Part shown: positions 9,901-22,700 of the stretch, piece after piece
Numbering within the stretch: position 1 is the stretch's first letter
Layout: each line of letters opens with the position of its first letter
From: Bryoerythrophyllum caledonicum
Lineage: Eukaryota > Streptophyta > Bryopsida > Pottiales > Pottiaceae
DNA length: 64,000 nt
NCBI GenBank assembly: GCA_963971425.1
Contig: OZ020525.1
Location: 13,894,187 to 13,958,186, forward strand
Direction: 5' to 3'
Notes under the pieces: model-generated
The model's database searches: none
Told to the model about the DNA's origin: nothing
What the model saw: the letters and a program-made list of their open reading frames with translations, nothing else
Translations under genes and position numbers: made by a program

Positions 9901-12900
9901 TATATAATAACTAGGTTCTGACCATCATGTGTGATCAATTTGCAACTTGCAGGGCAATCATTTCAACGGAACCTTTCCCAGCAACGCGCTTTTCAGCGCG
10001 TGCACGCACCTGGTGAACGTGAGTCTGAGCTACAACAACTTCAACGGTCCGGTGCTGGAGCCGGGCACTGCCCTACCGAACAACCTGAGCTTCCTGCTCA
10101 TGGCGTACAACAAATTCTCCGGCCCCATTCCGACCGCCATGGGCGAGTCCATGAACCCCGTCATCTTCCTGGACCTGGCCAACAACTCCCTCACCGGCGA
10201 AGTCCCTGCCGCGGTGACCACCAAGGCGACCACTGCTCAGATCAACCTGTCGTTCAATTCCTTAAACGTTACGAAGCAGCCCGCGCTGCCTGGATACGGC
10301 CTCTTCAACTGCGGTCCCCAGGTACGGTCCTATCCGAAAAATATAACTGAAAATCACTTCTTCTTTCATGAAGCTTTACTGATGGTAAGGTAGAGGAATA
10401 CTGTTCTAGCCTACAATGCCTGCTTCTTGACTGGATACTACTAGACTGTATTACTAGGCTAATACCCGGTAGATACGAGGTGATCATGTCCACTTCGCTA
10501 CTGATACCTATGCACTGCTCGGAAAATACCCGGATGATACTGCGACAAGAAAGCAACATTATGAACCTGCAATACCTGTGTGAGCTCTTAGTGACTAGTC
10601 CAGTTACTTTATATTCACTTAACCCTTTAAACGTCATAAGGTTCCACTGGTGGCTGCAGTATCCTACGTGTATAGTGTCTGAGGTTCAGATATTGGAATG
10701 ACCTCCAAATGAAAGTTGTTAGTTGCAAAATCTTCAATCCAAAGGTGTAAGTCTTGCCGAACTTTTATACATTTTTGTATTCTACAGAGTAAAATATGCG
10801 CCTGTATGTAGGGTTCCGGACTGACGTGTAAGGGTTCAGAGGATATCTAGAACAGGTTCAAAATGTTGGTAGGTTACTGGAGGCTGATGTGTGTACAATA
10901 TGGATCAATCTAGTAAAAACTACAGAAAGACTAACTTCCATGATTCATAGGACAATTATTATTTCTGATAGTTCTGCGCACCTCGTACGAGATACTATCT
11001 ATAATTAATGAGAATCATTTTTACATGCACGTAGCATGACTTAATATTTTACCAAGTACCGTGATGGTTTTTCAGGAAGCCACGTGCACAGAGTACCACT
11101 CGGGCAGCAACCCAGGAGTGGCGATCGACGTGGGCGGCCCCGGCCACGCCCAGTACGAGGCGGACCTCTCCCTGCCGGAGTTCTCCGTGGGCATGTTCCG
11201 GCGGCAGCCGCTCTCGCTTTGGTCGCTGAGCACCACCGGGGTCGACGGCGGGGGCTCGATCAACGGGTCCAGAACGATCGACAACCCAGATGACGTCGAC
11301 GACTTCGTGCTCTACAACAACGCCCGAACGGGCGCAGACTCGTTCACGTACTATGTGCACTCGCTGGCGCTCGCGACCGTGTACAAAGTGGACCTGGGAT
11401 TCGTAGAGCTTGTCCAGGACATCCGTGTTGGTGAGCGCCTTTCTTTCTCCGTTTCACATATTGAGGAATCAGATTATCGTACATCCATCCACATTTACAA
11501 AACTATCTGGTCACAAATCGTCATCCAAAACCACCTTGTTTTACTAGTAATTGCTGGTACTTGGAAAATCCCAGATTTCTACTCGTGAGTTCATTGTTTT
11601 CATCTATTGATTTTGCTGCTTCATCCAAATTCTCTCTCGGTGCTTTCTAGTGTTGTTTAGTTGTTCACGATATGAACCTGATCCTGTGCAGGTGAGCGAG
11701 TTTTTGATATTTGGATCCAAGGGGAACTGGTGTACCAAGGCATGGACGTGGTAAGTAAAGCACCCGGTCCGTATCGCGCGTTTGTGGAGACGTTCGAGGT
11801 AAAGACACTGGAAACCTCGGGACTTCTCACCATTGAGCTTCGTGGGCACGGGAGCTGGCCCTTGGTGTTCAACAAGCGGTTCAAACAAGGGCAGTACTAC
11901 GGGCCCACCTTGTCTGCTTTGAAGGTGTCCCACGTTCGCCAGCAGAGTAAACTGGTGGCGATCGCAATTATCGCTGGCTCCACAGCTGGAGGGTTCGTGG
12001 TTGTGCTTGCTCTTCTGTTCCTGGTGTTGTTCTACGTGAAGAAGCATCGTCGGCTTCAGGCGCTCAAAGAGGAGCACTCCGTACTTGGACTCACATTCTT
12101 CAGGTATGTTTGGGTCACCTGATCTTCCTTGTTTTGGATTGATTTAAGATCACTCCTATTTAGTACAACTCTCCAGCACTCTAAACTCAGCTCGAAAGAG
12201 GAGAAAGGCGACTGACATTCATCACGTATCTCATGTGAACTCTTCTCCGCTCTTACTACTTTGACTTGAGTCCAGAGACCACCCCAAGCTCTTCCAGTGG
12301 CTGAAATGAAGGATACTAGCTCTTCTACTGATCATGTAGAGTAAACAACCAGTAGTAAAAAGAGAGGTCCATATCTCATTGAACTCTAGCTCCAAACGAC
12401 GACAACATAATTTCCTTGCACGACGTTTGTGTTCTCGTCTGCTTTGCTTTCCAGGTACAGCGAGCTGGAAGCCGCGACGAACAAGTGGTCGGAGAAGTCG
12501 GTGCTGGGCCAAGGCGCGTTCGGCAAAGTATACCGCGGCGTGCTCCAGGACGGTACGTTGGTGGCCATTAAGCAGCTGGTGACAAGGACGCCGGACGGGT
12601 CCAGCTTCTGCTCCAAGGAGGCCTTCCTGAACGAAGCGCGCATCATCAGCACCACGCGCCACCGCAATCTGATTGCGCTCCTGGGCTGCTGCTTCGAGAC
12701 GGAGAACCCCATGTTCATCTGCGAGTTCATGCCCAACGGCAGCCTCCACGACGCTCTGTTCGTGCGCAACATGCCACTCAACTGGGCTCAAAGGTATCAT
12801 CTCCTTCTCCTCCTCACCACTAATCCAATAGCTTCTAGATAACTGGAGTAAAGAAAGAGTAGTAATATTCTGATAAATCTCTCGTTTTTTCCCAGGATGT

Positions 12901-14769
12901 CTATTGCCAAGGACGTTGCAACGGGACTGCACTACTTGCACGACGAGACACCGAGTCGCATCATTCACCGCGACGTGAAACCTGCCAACATTCTACTGGA
13001 TGAGAAGATGAACGCGCGCGTGGCGGACTTCGGACTGGCCCGCCTTGTTGTGGATCAAGAGACGGTGGATCTCGTCACCAATGTCATGGGCACTCGCGGA
13101 TATCTTGCTCCTGGTAAACTTGTCAACTAACTCTGTCGGTGAATATCTGTCGGTGTCGGTGATATGTGTTGGTGAATTTTATGGACTTATTTGTTAAATC
13201 AGCCTCGTCTATCTTGTGTTCTCTAATCTCATAACATTGCACAAATTCCACACTATTTAGTGCTTAAATTTACACTAATTTTTTACTGTTTACTCATACC
13301 AATGAATTTTAGCCAGTGCAAACCGTGTTTTTATTATTATTGAATATAATGTATAATCTGAAAATGGATTAAGGAATGGATTTGAGCTTCTCCTTCAAAG
13401 CCTCCGTGTGGATATTTTGTATTGTGGAGATCAAAATTACAAGCATCTCTAAATCTAATAAGAATAATGTACTCTATCTTACCTATTACCTCCATTGACA
13501 AGTTAGAACAGCCCAGCTTGTTGTGAGGGGAGTTATCTATTCATGTGGTAGATGTGAGGGGTCGACTTGGTAGGTGATGGTAAATTTTTGAAGACAAATG
13601 GGGTTGTTGTAGAGGGAGCTGAAAGTAGGGTCTACTATCTTGATACCTCTTACCTCCACTGACAAGTTTGTTCTGTGTTTAGAGTATGCGTTGAATGGGC
13701 AATTGTCCGATAAGGTGGACGTGTACAGCTATGGAGTGGTGCTCCTGGAGCTGGTTAGCGGGCGCCATGGGTTGCAGCCCTCCCTGGACCTGCCGGTGCC
13801 TGTGCCGGTGTCCATGGTGCAGTGGGCATGGGACATGGTGCAGGACGACAAGGTGCTTGCTGTTGCAGATCCGCAGCTCGATCATGGCTTTTACAATGAA
13901 GACTTCATCCGAGTTGTCGAAATCAGCCTTTGGTGCACACAGAGCCACCCTCACATGCGCCCATCTATGAATCAGGTATGGAATTCACATGCCACTTGCC
14001 ATGGGGTTATAATCATTTGATGATCCATGACAACATGACACATAAAATAAGACCCTGTTTTCATGCCAACTATCATGCATGTATAGATAACTTGCCTTTG
14101 TGTGTCAGTTCATTGAATGGCATGTGTAACTCTAATGTGGCAGCCCTATCATCATCAAGTCTTAAACTGTTTATGTATGTGATTAAGCATAGCACTGTCA
14201 TAGGTTTGGCCAGAACTGATTCTAATTTTTTTTTAAAAGTCCATTATATGAACCAGAAAATAGTCTAGTAAATCCTTCTCATTGATCATTAAGACCATTT
14301 TAAGTGGTTTTTTGGCTAAAAAATTGAAATCAGGTAAATCCTAGCTTTTCCAAATGACAACCCTGTTATGCTTCATGTTTTAGACATAGTTTCAATACCA
14401 ATGTAGTAAGGTGAAAATTATTAAAATGATAGCATTTGTTTTGCGACATTGTTGAAGATGTAAACAAAGAAGTGGATACTTGCTACATTTGAATTTATGA
14501 AGCATTGGTTATGGCAGGTGTTGCGCATGTTGTTGAAACAAGCACAGGTGCCCCAGCTGGTGGAACAAAGAACTAACTATGAGGCACGTGATGTGGGCAA
14601 CCTACCCACCAATCCATTTGATGCGAAAGAGTGGTCATCATACGTGACAAAAGCTGCTGCAGCTGCACCCATGGCTGGCAAGGACTTCAACAGCAGCGGC
14701 CCAAGCACAGAGAGCTTTGATACCTCTGGGCGCCATAGCACACAAGTCTCAGGACTCTTGCCCCGATGA
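6991..14769 (+). CDS. LRR-malectin receptor-like protein kinase (10 exons recognised)
   Basis: A plasma-membrane receptor kinase. Exons: 6991-7243, 7785-8089, 8818-9607, 9953-10321, 11076-11430, 11692-12103, 12455-12793, 12896-13113, 13683-13975, 14518-14769; all have GT-AG borders and matching phases, giving about 1,190 residues. In order: a hydrophobic leader (LLQAVLIYLCLAAASS, a likely signal peptide), a proline-rich 12-residue repeat, an LRR N-cap region with paired cysteines, about a dozen LRRs, a malectin-like domain (around FDIWIQGELVY), a transmembrane helix (IAIIAGSTAGGFVVVLALLF) and a kinase. Kinase motifs are intact: GQGAFGKVY, VAIK, IIHRDVKPANILL, ADFGLARL and LAPEYA, so it should be an active RD kinase. 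The layout matches the LRR-VIII-2 type. Intron 13114-13682 is the longest late intron. The ATG exon is not resolved; TTG 6992 is only the first in-frame codon. Confidence 0.93.
7094..7237 (+). repeat. Four 36-bp coding repeats, proline-rich
   Basis: Four tandem 36-bp units encode APTMPPTTAPGL-like 12-mers within the first recognised exon of the receptor kinase, between the signal peptide and the LRR region. The pattern resembles extensin or mucin-like spacers that can be hydroxylated and O-glycosylated; that is inference. Confidence 0.85.
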
Positions 14770-17131
14770 TCCAGCCTACGAGGCCCTCGGAGGGTCAATT
14801 GTGCTCTGGGTGTTGTACCTTTTCCAGTGATTGGCTGTTGTTGTCGTGGTCTTCAGAATACTCTTAGTTTTGCGAGAGCTTTCCAATGCATCTCTCTGGC
14901 ATTGGCAAACTACAATGATTTCCATGAAGTGAAGTTGCACTAGAGTGTACCCAATGTGTAGATGATCTCTACAATCTATTCCTCTAGTAGACTCTTCCAG
15001 GGCCTTGTGGTCCACATAGGCATTAACCCTTTGATGCAATGTACCACAAAGCCTCTCTAGGTGTTAAAAACTGAGTTCAAATAAAATCCATGCGGAATTA
15101 GGGTGTGAAATTTGGAGTTCAAATTTGTGCATACATTACTTGAATATTCTACAAATATTAGATCATGATTTGGACTTATAGAACTCATGGGAAGGCTAGG
15201 AATACAACATAGAATACATCAAATACAATGAATACTATGTTGCATGTGCTGATGTACTTCATACACATGCTAAATGACTTTCGTCTTGAATTTTGATTGA
15301 AATAAGTCTTTAGGAGATTCTCCATTATTTTGTAATTGTCAATGTGTCTCATCGCATACAAAACTTTCTTAATTGTATAAGTTTGGAACATATGCTATAT
15401 TTAACTATTTCTGGACATTGAGCTCAATTCTGGACTGTGAACTGAAATTAAGATTTGGAGATTTTTCGGATAAAAGATAGTATAGCGTAAAATTCAATGA
15501 GTTTAGAAAACTTTTCAAGCATTAAATGCATCACTAATGATAGTTAAGAAGGAAAAAATGGCTAGAACAACCAAATCTGAGGTGAGAACTATACTTGAGT
15601 CCGCAACATGCATCCGGACATCTCTGATTGAATGTCGAAGTAGGCTTTAGAAGAAGAACCCTGTCCTCAAAACAGAAATTGTCCGACATATTGTAAATCA
15701 TAGGGTTGCTCATATATGAAATCACATGTGAACTTCGGAAAACTTGGACAGAGATGCCGGCATAAAATACTCACAATTAATCTATAAAATCTAAGTTCAT
15801 AGAACAGTGTTAGGTAGAGGAACATGTAACCGGATATCTCCCGATGAATGCAGACTAAGAGTTCAGTAATCAACCGTTTAATCATGAAAATTGTCATACA
15901 ATAAATATAGGGTGGTCGTTGTTGGCAGCCGCATGTAATCTACGGAGAACTGGTAGATCTATTTCAATCTAAGGGCTTTACAAATGCCCGCTACCCGTCC
16001 AGTTTCATAGAACTGATTTTTTAGGTAATGGACTATAGCCTTCTTATGATTCTTGAATGGATCTAGATCTGCAACGACACATTTAGGCCACAAATACTAC
16101 CTTGATCTTCTACTAATTAAGGCTTTTTTAATAATGTTGAGAAAGCACCAGAAGCTAGGCCTTCGGCTCTTATTGATGGCACAGACAAATTTTTTTGTGA
16201 TAAGATGGCTGGGGGTAGTAATAGTTCGACTGCCTCCATCAGCCTAAATTGTGGACGCTCATAGCACCATATCCCAACATTGTAATATTAGAGTAGTACT
16301 AAAGTAACATTTGCCGTGTCATCAAAGGAAGGCAGCTGCGCGGAGCCAAACTTGGCCGAATCTAGGACCTCGTCGGAGTAGAGAGGACCATGGAGAGATA
16401 TGACTATGACCTCCGAATTGCAAGCCACGACCATTGAATTAGACATTGAACATGGAAATGAAGGCAAAAAAAGGTGTGGGGTTGCCAAATGAAAGGAATT
16501 CGACCAGAGATCTCTGGATGCCTCGAAGGTTGCTCAACATTGAAGGGGTTCAATTGGAGATCTCCGGGAAAGCAGTGACGAAGCATAACCTCCCAGACGC
16601 ACGTTCCGTTGTCTAAAAGGTCATGTGAATACTCAATAGTGTTGAAGGATACTAAAGTATGAAGTTTGGGGGCGAGACACTAGCAATAACAATTCAAAGG
16701 AAGGACCTCAACAAATTACATTGTTTATAAATACATTTATCTACAAAATTGAAACATCATTATTGCATAGACAGTCATGAATTGACATTTACAAAGCATA
16801 TGTTGTAGAATATCCACGTTAATTCAATGTTCTAAGGCGCCGGAATTATGCCCGCCACCACAGCAAGGGCCATAGGGGTAGATTTTGGTATAAAATAGCA
16901 AGAACACAACCAGAAGCGCATATAGTTGCAACAAGCACAAAGAGCAAAGTTTTCAATGAAAATATGAACTAGAATAATACACAATAATTCAAATGTGCAA
17001 CAAGCCTACACGATTTTTTATGCTCAAACTCATTTTTATTGCATATCAACCATAGAAAACAAGACTATAGAGTACAAAATACCTTTACAACTCAATAATT
17101 CAACTCATAAGCACTTATAAACACTACCACC
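14770..17131. other. Intergenic, no recognised feature
   Basis: AT-rich sequence downstream of the kinase gene. No ORF has family-like content and I see no clear TIR pair. Confidence 0.5.
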
Positions 17132-18159
17132 ATATTTAGCCATCTCTTCCTTGGTAGACATCAAGAGCTCTTTGAGACACCGAACGTATCAACTTCCTAA
17201 CAACATCAAGCTCTATATTGTACCAAATTTCTTGGATCTTCTCCGGTAATTTCTTGGATCAATTTTACCAGTGGGTTTCTTCTCAGACCTGCTCAGACAA
17301 CAATCTACTTTATTCCATTCAAGATGTTTTATTGGATTGAGGTCGGGTGATTGTGGAGGGTGTCCAATAAGCTAATTTTTTTTGAGAACGCAACCAATCT
17401 ATAACATAATGTGCGGTATGCTTTGGATCATTGTCATGTTGGAAATAACCTCATCCTCTTCTAAACCTTGCATTTATATAATGCCCATAAGTTCCGTCTC
17501 TAAAATGTTGCCATATACATATTTATCCATCTTCCCTTCAATCAGATGAAGTTTGCCAACTCCTTCCCAACTCATACAACCCCAAATCATTATGTTTCCT
17601 CCTCCATGTTTGACAGTAGATTGCACATGCTCATCTAAAAGACATTCTCCACTCTTTCTCCAACATTACTGACGCCCATCTGAGCCAAAAAGATTGAATT
17701 TGAACCCATCAAGGAAAATGACATGAGGCCAAAACTCCCAATCTACATGCTTGCATTTCTTTGCCCACTGCAAACGACGTGCTTGATGTTTCTTTGTCAA
17801 AAGTAGCTTTTTGGTCTTCACACATGCTCTCAACCCTTGCCTCCGAAAACTCATTTTTATTGTATCATCACTCAATTGAATGCCTTCAGATCGTAACATT
17901 CTTCCTGTATCTGTAGTTGTACATGTATTTGGATCATTTAATCTCCTCACAATGTCACAATCATCACGTTCATTAAGAATTCTAGATCTACCAGGTGAAG
18001 TTTTTTTTGTTAGGCTTTCTCTCTCACCAAAACTTTGCACTATGTCAGAAGAAGTGCTTCAAGGAATGCCCAAAATGCAGAAATCTGGCCATATGAGTTG
18101 CCTCGTTGATACATCTCAAGAACTACCCTAAGTTGATTATTAGACCTTCTAGAAGCCAT
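17132..18159 (-). pseudogene. Degenerate Tc1-like transposase (DD34E type)
   Basis: On the minus strand the start MASRRSNNQLRVVLEMYQRG is followed by a helix-turn-helix region, then FLDGFKFNLFGSDGRQ (first catalytic Asp region), GGGNIMIWGCMSWEGVG and, in shifted frames, a FQHDNDPKH-like segment and SPDLNPI. These are the conserved blocks of Tc1/mariner transposases in the right order, but frameshifts and stops separate them, so the gene is dead. The sequence differs clearly from the Tc1 pair at 27-31 kb and is a second, older family. No TIRs could be identified. Confidence 0.8.
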
Positions 18160-19222
18160 AGCATATCACGTAAGGCCTCTCCAAATTTTACAAAAAAAAA
18201 CCATAACAAAAAGCCTGACAAGTGCACTCGTAATGAGAAGATAGTCGTGAGTACAACTTATGTACACATTCAGTTGTACACACCCCTTCCTGATTTTTGC
18301 ATGTAAAATCTCTACAAGTGGCAAATTTTGAGGGAGTCAATGTTAGTTAGGTGCTATGTGGTATACAAATTAAAGCTGGCCCAAAATATCTCTTATCAAC
18401 CCACAAACTACGCTATCGTCAACACCTATTTCAGGGATGCCTCATGTCTGAATACTTTTGCTCGCCACTGTATGTGTGTGATTGTGCATGTGTGTGGTTC
18501 TGTGGTTATTCATGCATGTGGAGCTATAGTTTATAAATGGAGCTGCATGTACTCATGTGTGTTGGGACGAGAATGAGATGTGGGGTGATTGTTGACAACA
18601 TGGATGTATGCAAAGGGCTGCATGTGGTTATGTATGTTTGGGATGAGGTTACATAATGGGGCTGCATGTGAGGTGGATGCTGGATGTATGTTGGAGTTAG
18701 TTTAGAATTGTTGCTTATATAGAACTGCTGTCAAATTGCAGCGGCGCTTGGTTAGCTTCGGGGCGAACCAACAGCTTCAGGGTTGAACGGAACGGAGTCT
18801 CGACCCAGTTCCGTTCAACCCTAGCTCCTTTCATGCAATTAATTCATTGTTTTGCACATAAGTGTAGCTTAGCCTTCAAAAGTTTGAGTAAACTAAAGAC
18901 TTTGGACTCCGTAGAGAAGCTACTGCAGTCTACTTGTATTTCCAAAAGAGCCCCAAACGGCTGCAGGACTTCAAGGACCTTGCAGTGCACATAGACGAGC
19001 GTCGGCTAAAAATGTTGCATAATGTTTCAACTCACTCGATCAGTTTGCTAGAACCACAACGGCAGTTGGTTTTGTAGTACTACGTGCTGTTAGCAAAGAT
19101 GCATTCTTCTATGGATGAGGAGACTGCTTCGCCAGTGACTCATTTCTCTCGAGTTTTTTTTGGTTGAAGCTCTTATACTTACATTGTGAATTGAGCTAAT
19201 GTAATGTTTTCACCTGTTGTTG
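18160..19222. other. Intergenic, no recognised feature
   Basis: Unique sequence with a TG-rich patch near 18460-18680 (alternating TGTGTG and GCATG motifs). No gene is supported. Confidence 0.45.
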
Positions 19223-19723
19223 TATTGCAGGCATGTTACAACATCATGGTCGATCCCATTGTCATCTTGACCAGTCGCCATCATCCTGATGGTGGAAACC
19301 ATAAATGTGTGAATCACTTTTGCTCAAAAGAACGTGTTCCTCTATGATTTTGTAGCAGCACTTGGTACATGCGACGAGCAGTTAGACGATCATTAAATGT
19401 TTATGCAAAACAATTGTCACCGTGCTTGCGAGGCCCCATTTGACACCAATCCCCTAACAAGGATTTGGAGAGTGGCAAACTCTAACTTGCCGCTAGTGGG
19501 CCACTTCCCTACCTACGTCAAGCTTGCTAAAATCGCCGCCGTCATGGTGTTGGGCAGTGTTGGAGACAAACGCACATTCAGTTCATTAACTTTCTTGAAG
19601 GACTGCTTGAGGAATTCCCCCAATAACCACCCTAGGGTGGTTGTCAGGATGTATTCCCAGAAGCTATTTGAGCTTAATAGACTTATGGTGCACGACCACC
19701 GATCCACGACCCGTGAAGAATAA
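19223..19723 (+). pseudogene. hAT transposase remnant (C-terminal dimerisation domain)
   Basis: The reading frame 19397-19723 has the hATC pattern: NPLTRIWRVANSNLP, FPTYVKLAKIAAVMVLG, SVGDKRTFSSLTFLKDCLRN and VVRMYSQKLFELNRLM. Residual coding-like sequence extends upstream to about 19223 with breaks. No N-terminal BED finger or catalytic core is present. It lies directly beyond the 3' end of the DGS1-like gene on the opposite strand. Confidence 0.8.
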
Positions 19724-19789
19724 AGTGAATTGAAAGTACAAGCTGAGCAACGTCCTTTTTATTGATATTTGTACTGAAATCTGCGAACC

Positions 19790-22700
19790 TTACCTCAATT
19801 TAGGCATAGGCACCAAAATCTCATACACACGTTCCATGCGAGCTGCAATTGCAAGCTTGTAGTACGTGGATAACCTTGGCTTCGCAAGCTCCACAATGTC
19901 CTTCTCTAAACTGCACACAAAAAAATAATTTACTTATTTTTGAATGCTCTAAGTGTATATGAGATTCCCACACATCAAATCATAAATATGCAACCACGTC
20001 GACTTCATTCTAAATGTTTCTGTCAAACAACTACTAGGTATGAAGGCCGGCTTCTAACAAATTGGAATGAACCAACTCTATTCTATATCCAACAATATAA
20101 TTAATGGTGATAAATGATTCTAAATAATGCGTGTAGTAGATGAATATGAAGACACCCAAATGAAAAGGAAGTCTTAAACAATAAAGATTAATATAATCTA
20201 AATTAGAATGGTACCACAAAGTCAATCCAAAAGGCTCCAAACAGTTTCAGACAAAGTGTGGTCACTAGGTCTATCTCTTAATAAAAAAGGAGGCTGGAAC
20301 ACAACATAACGGATAAGATATTATACTAGGGTTTACGGTTATGAAGTTTAATAACAGGAAAGATGATGATCTGACCTGCACCATTCTCCAGACTTTGTAG
20401 CAGGGCTTCTGACGGCCTTGTACAAGCGATCAAGGGAGTAAATAAGTGTCCCAAAGTGAGCAAAAGCATCCTCCTGACAAGAAGACGAATGTGGTTGTAA
20501 GTCCATCTATGAATAAACAGTAAGGATCACAGAGTAAGCATTGAACAGGGACCGTGTTTCTCACTTGGCCTTCGTCAACACACATCTGGCAGGTCATGAC
20601 GGCATTCTCCACATTCACCATCAGCATGCGACGTCGAAGCTGCGCCTTCCTTCCACGGCCTTCGGCCCCCTTGCCCTACATCCGCAACATGATCATGAGC
20701 TCAGACTCTAAGACTCAGATTTTGGAGACTATTCCCACGATGAAGTCACCCAAAGTTTCGATAAGATACCCTCTATTTTTATTTATTTTACTCCTGTATT
20801 TGTACACGCTAAAAATTTACCTTAGTGAAAGGCCTCTTCAGAAGCCACCCAATCAAGGTAAGGCCGAAGAATGCAGGCATGGCTGCCAACACGGCGAAGT
20901 TGATTTCATTTGCACGCAAAATTTGATTCAGGTCCAGCATCGCCCTGTACGAATACCAAACAAATTGTGGGATCAGAAAATATTCCAAATTGGTGTTGAG
21001 TATAGTTGGTATTGGGTAATATTCATACCCAACTGTACCCAACTGTATCCAGCCGCTAATAGTTGATCGGATTACTGTTACTGGCCTATCACCGTGTAAA
21101 GAATCATAATCATAAAGTTAGTGTACATGAAAAGGCGCTCTTCAGTTAACTTACGTTTCGATATCAAGCTTCAACTTTTGAACCTGCACATGAAAAGGGA
21201 AAAAAGTACACTGAATAAGATGCCGACACTTCGAGACTTCGATCATCAACTTACACCAATCCCAAATTATATGCAGCCTGCAACTTATTGATGACCTCAT
21301 CAAAATTTGAATGAATAGAGCGCGTTATGGAGAAACATCAACGTCACGTTTCTCGGTCTCAAATCGTTTTCCACTATACCGACATTCAGAACAGAAATAA
21401 GGACAAAGGGCTTACGACATTTGACATTCATTCCTGACTTTGCCACTGAAGTTCTTGAAAGATACCAAACGGAGTGTGAGATCCGACCTGAATGAGCAAA
21501 GCTCTGGCAAGTTCTCCGCCAAGAAGATTTCTCACAGGGTGCGTTAACTCTGTCTCGTATCTGCAAAATAAGTACATGAGAAGCCAGAATTAAATCTGCA
21601 AACAGCGAGCCATTTCGTGAAACAAAAAACATGATATCCAAAGATCAACGAGATGGATTCTTAAATTGGGACCATGATACCTGTGCATCATTTCCTCCAT
21701 TAACTGCTGCTCCGAGGCATCTTCTGCTGTGTCGGTGCCCTTCGTTTCAGCCACGAATTCCTTCAGCATCCTGCGAACCACAAAAAAAGGAATCAATCTC
21801 GGATCAAAATGGACACACAAGAAAACCACACACAAAAACAGAGATGTATACAAAAATCTGAGCATCCTTGTGAATCGAACCAGTATAGGCTGCATATGAC
21901 TTGTACCAAATGCAATCATGCCTAACCTGTGAAGAGATTCAGCTGTGAGTTTCACATCACCAAGTTCACGGCCTTCTCTGTGTCGCTTGTGGAAAGTGTC
22001 GAACAGATCGTCTCTGATCGACAGAAGCTGTTGCAACACGGATTAATCCCATCAGAAATTATCCACGAGGCTCTCTGGATTGAAAAGTTTCTTTGAGCCA
22101 AATTCCTCCATTAGTGAATGTTATTACCACGGTATCAACTTCACAAGGTAACGGCGCTATCCACAATCAACAAATAGGGCTGAAGAGGAAATTAAAATAA
22201 TACCGGTTGCTTGACATGTTCTTCGAAGAATCCGGTTGCGGCCTCCATTCCTTCTTGTGTCCACTGATTGAGATCGTTGCTACCAGAGAGCTGACTATGG
22301 CGATAAACCCAACCAGATAGCACACATAATCCAATGGCGCCCCCAGAATAATACAGCCAGTTCCTCACCACCTTCCGTGGCCTCCGGTAATGCCACATCT
22401 GCACAAAAACATTACAGAAAAGCCTCTTTCACACAAACAAAATCTCCTATTTCACAAACTTAACTCTAATTTAGTGCACATCACTAAATAAGTAGAGGCA
22501 ATGGAAAAGAATCAACACATCCACCACACATACTATCAAGGTGCCATTTTCTAAGATAGAATCTACATTCTAACCAACAGACCCTGGCCCCAGAATCTTA
22601 CCACTGTATCCAAAAAGTTTTGTAGTTTCCACATGTTGTCGGAGAGCAACTGAAGAGCATCGTCCAGCTCATTGTTTGTCCATTCCAGTCTTCGCGCAAG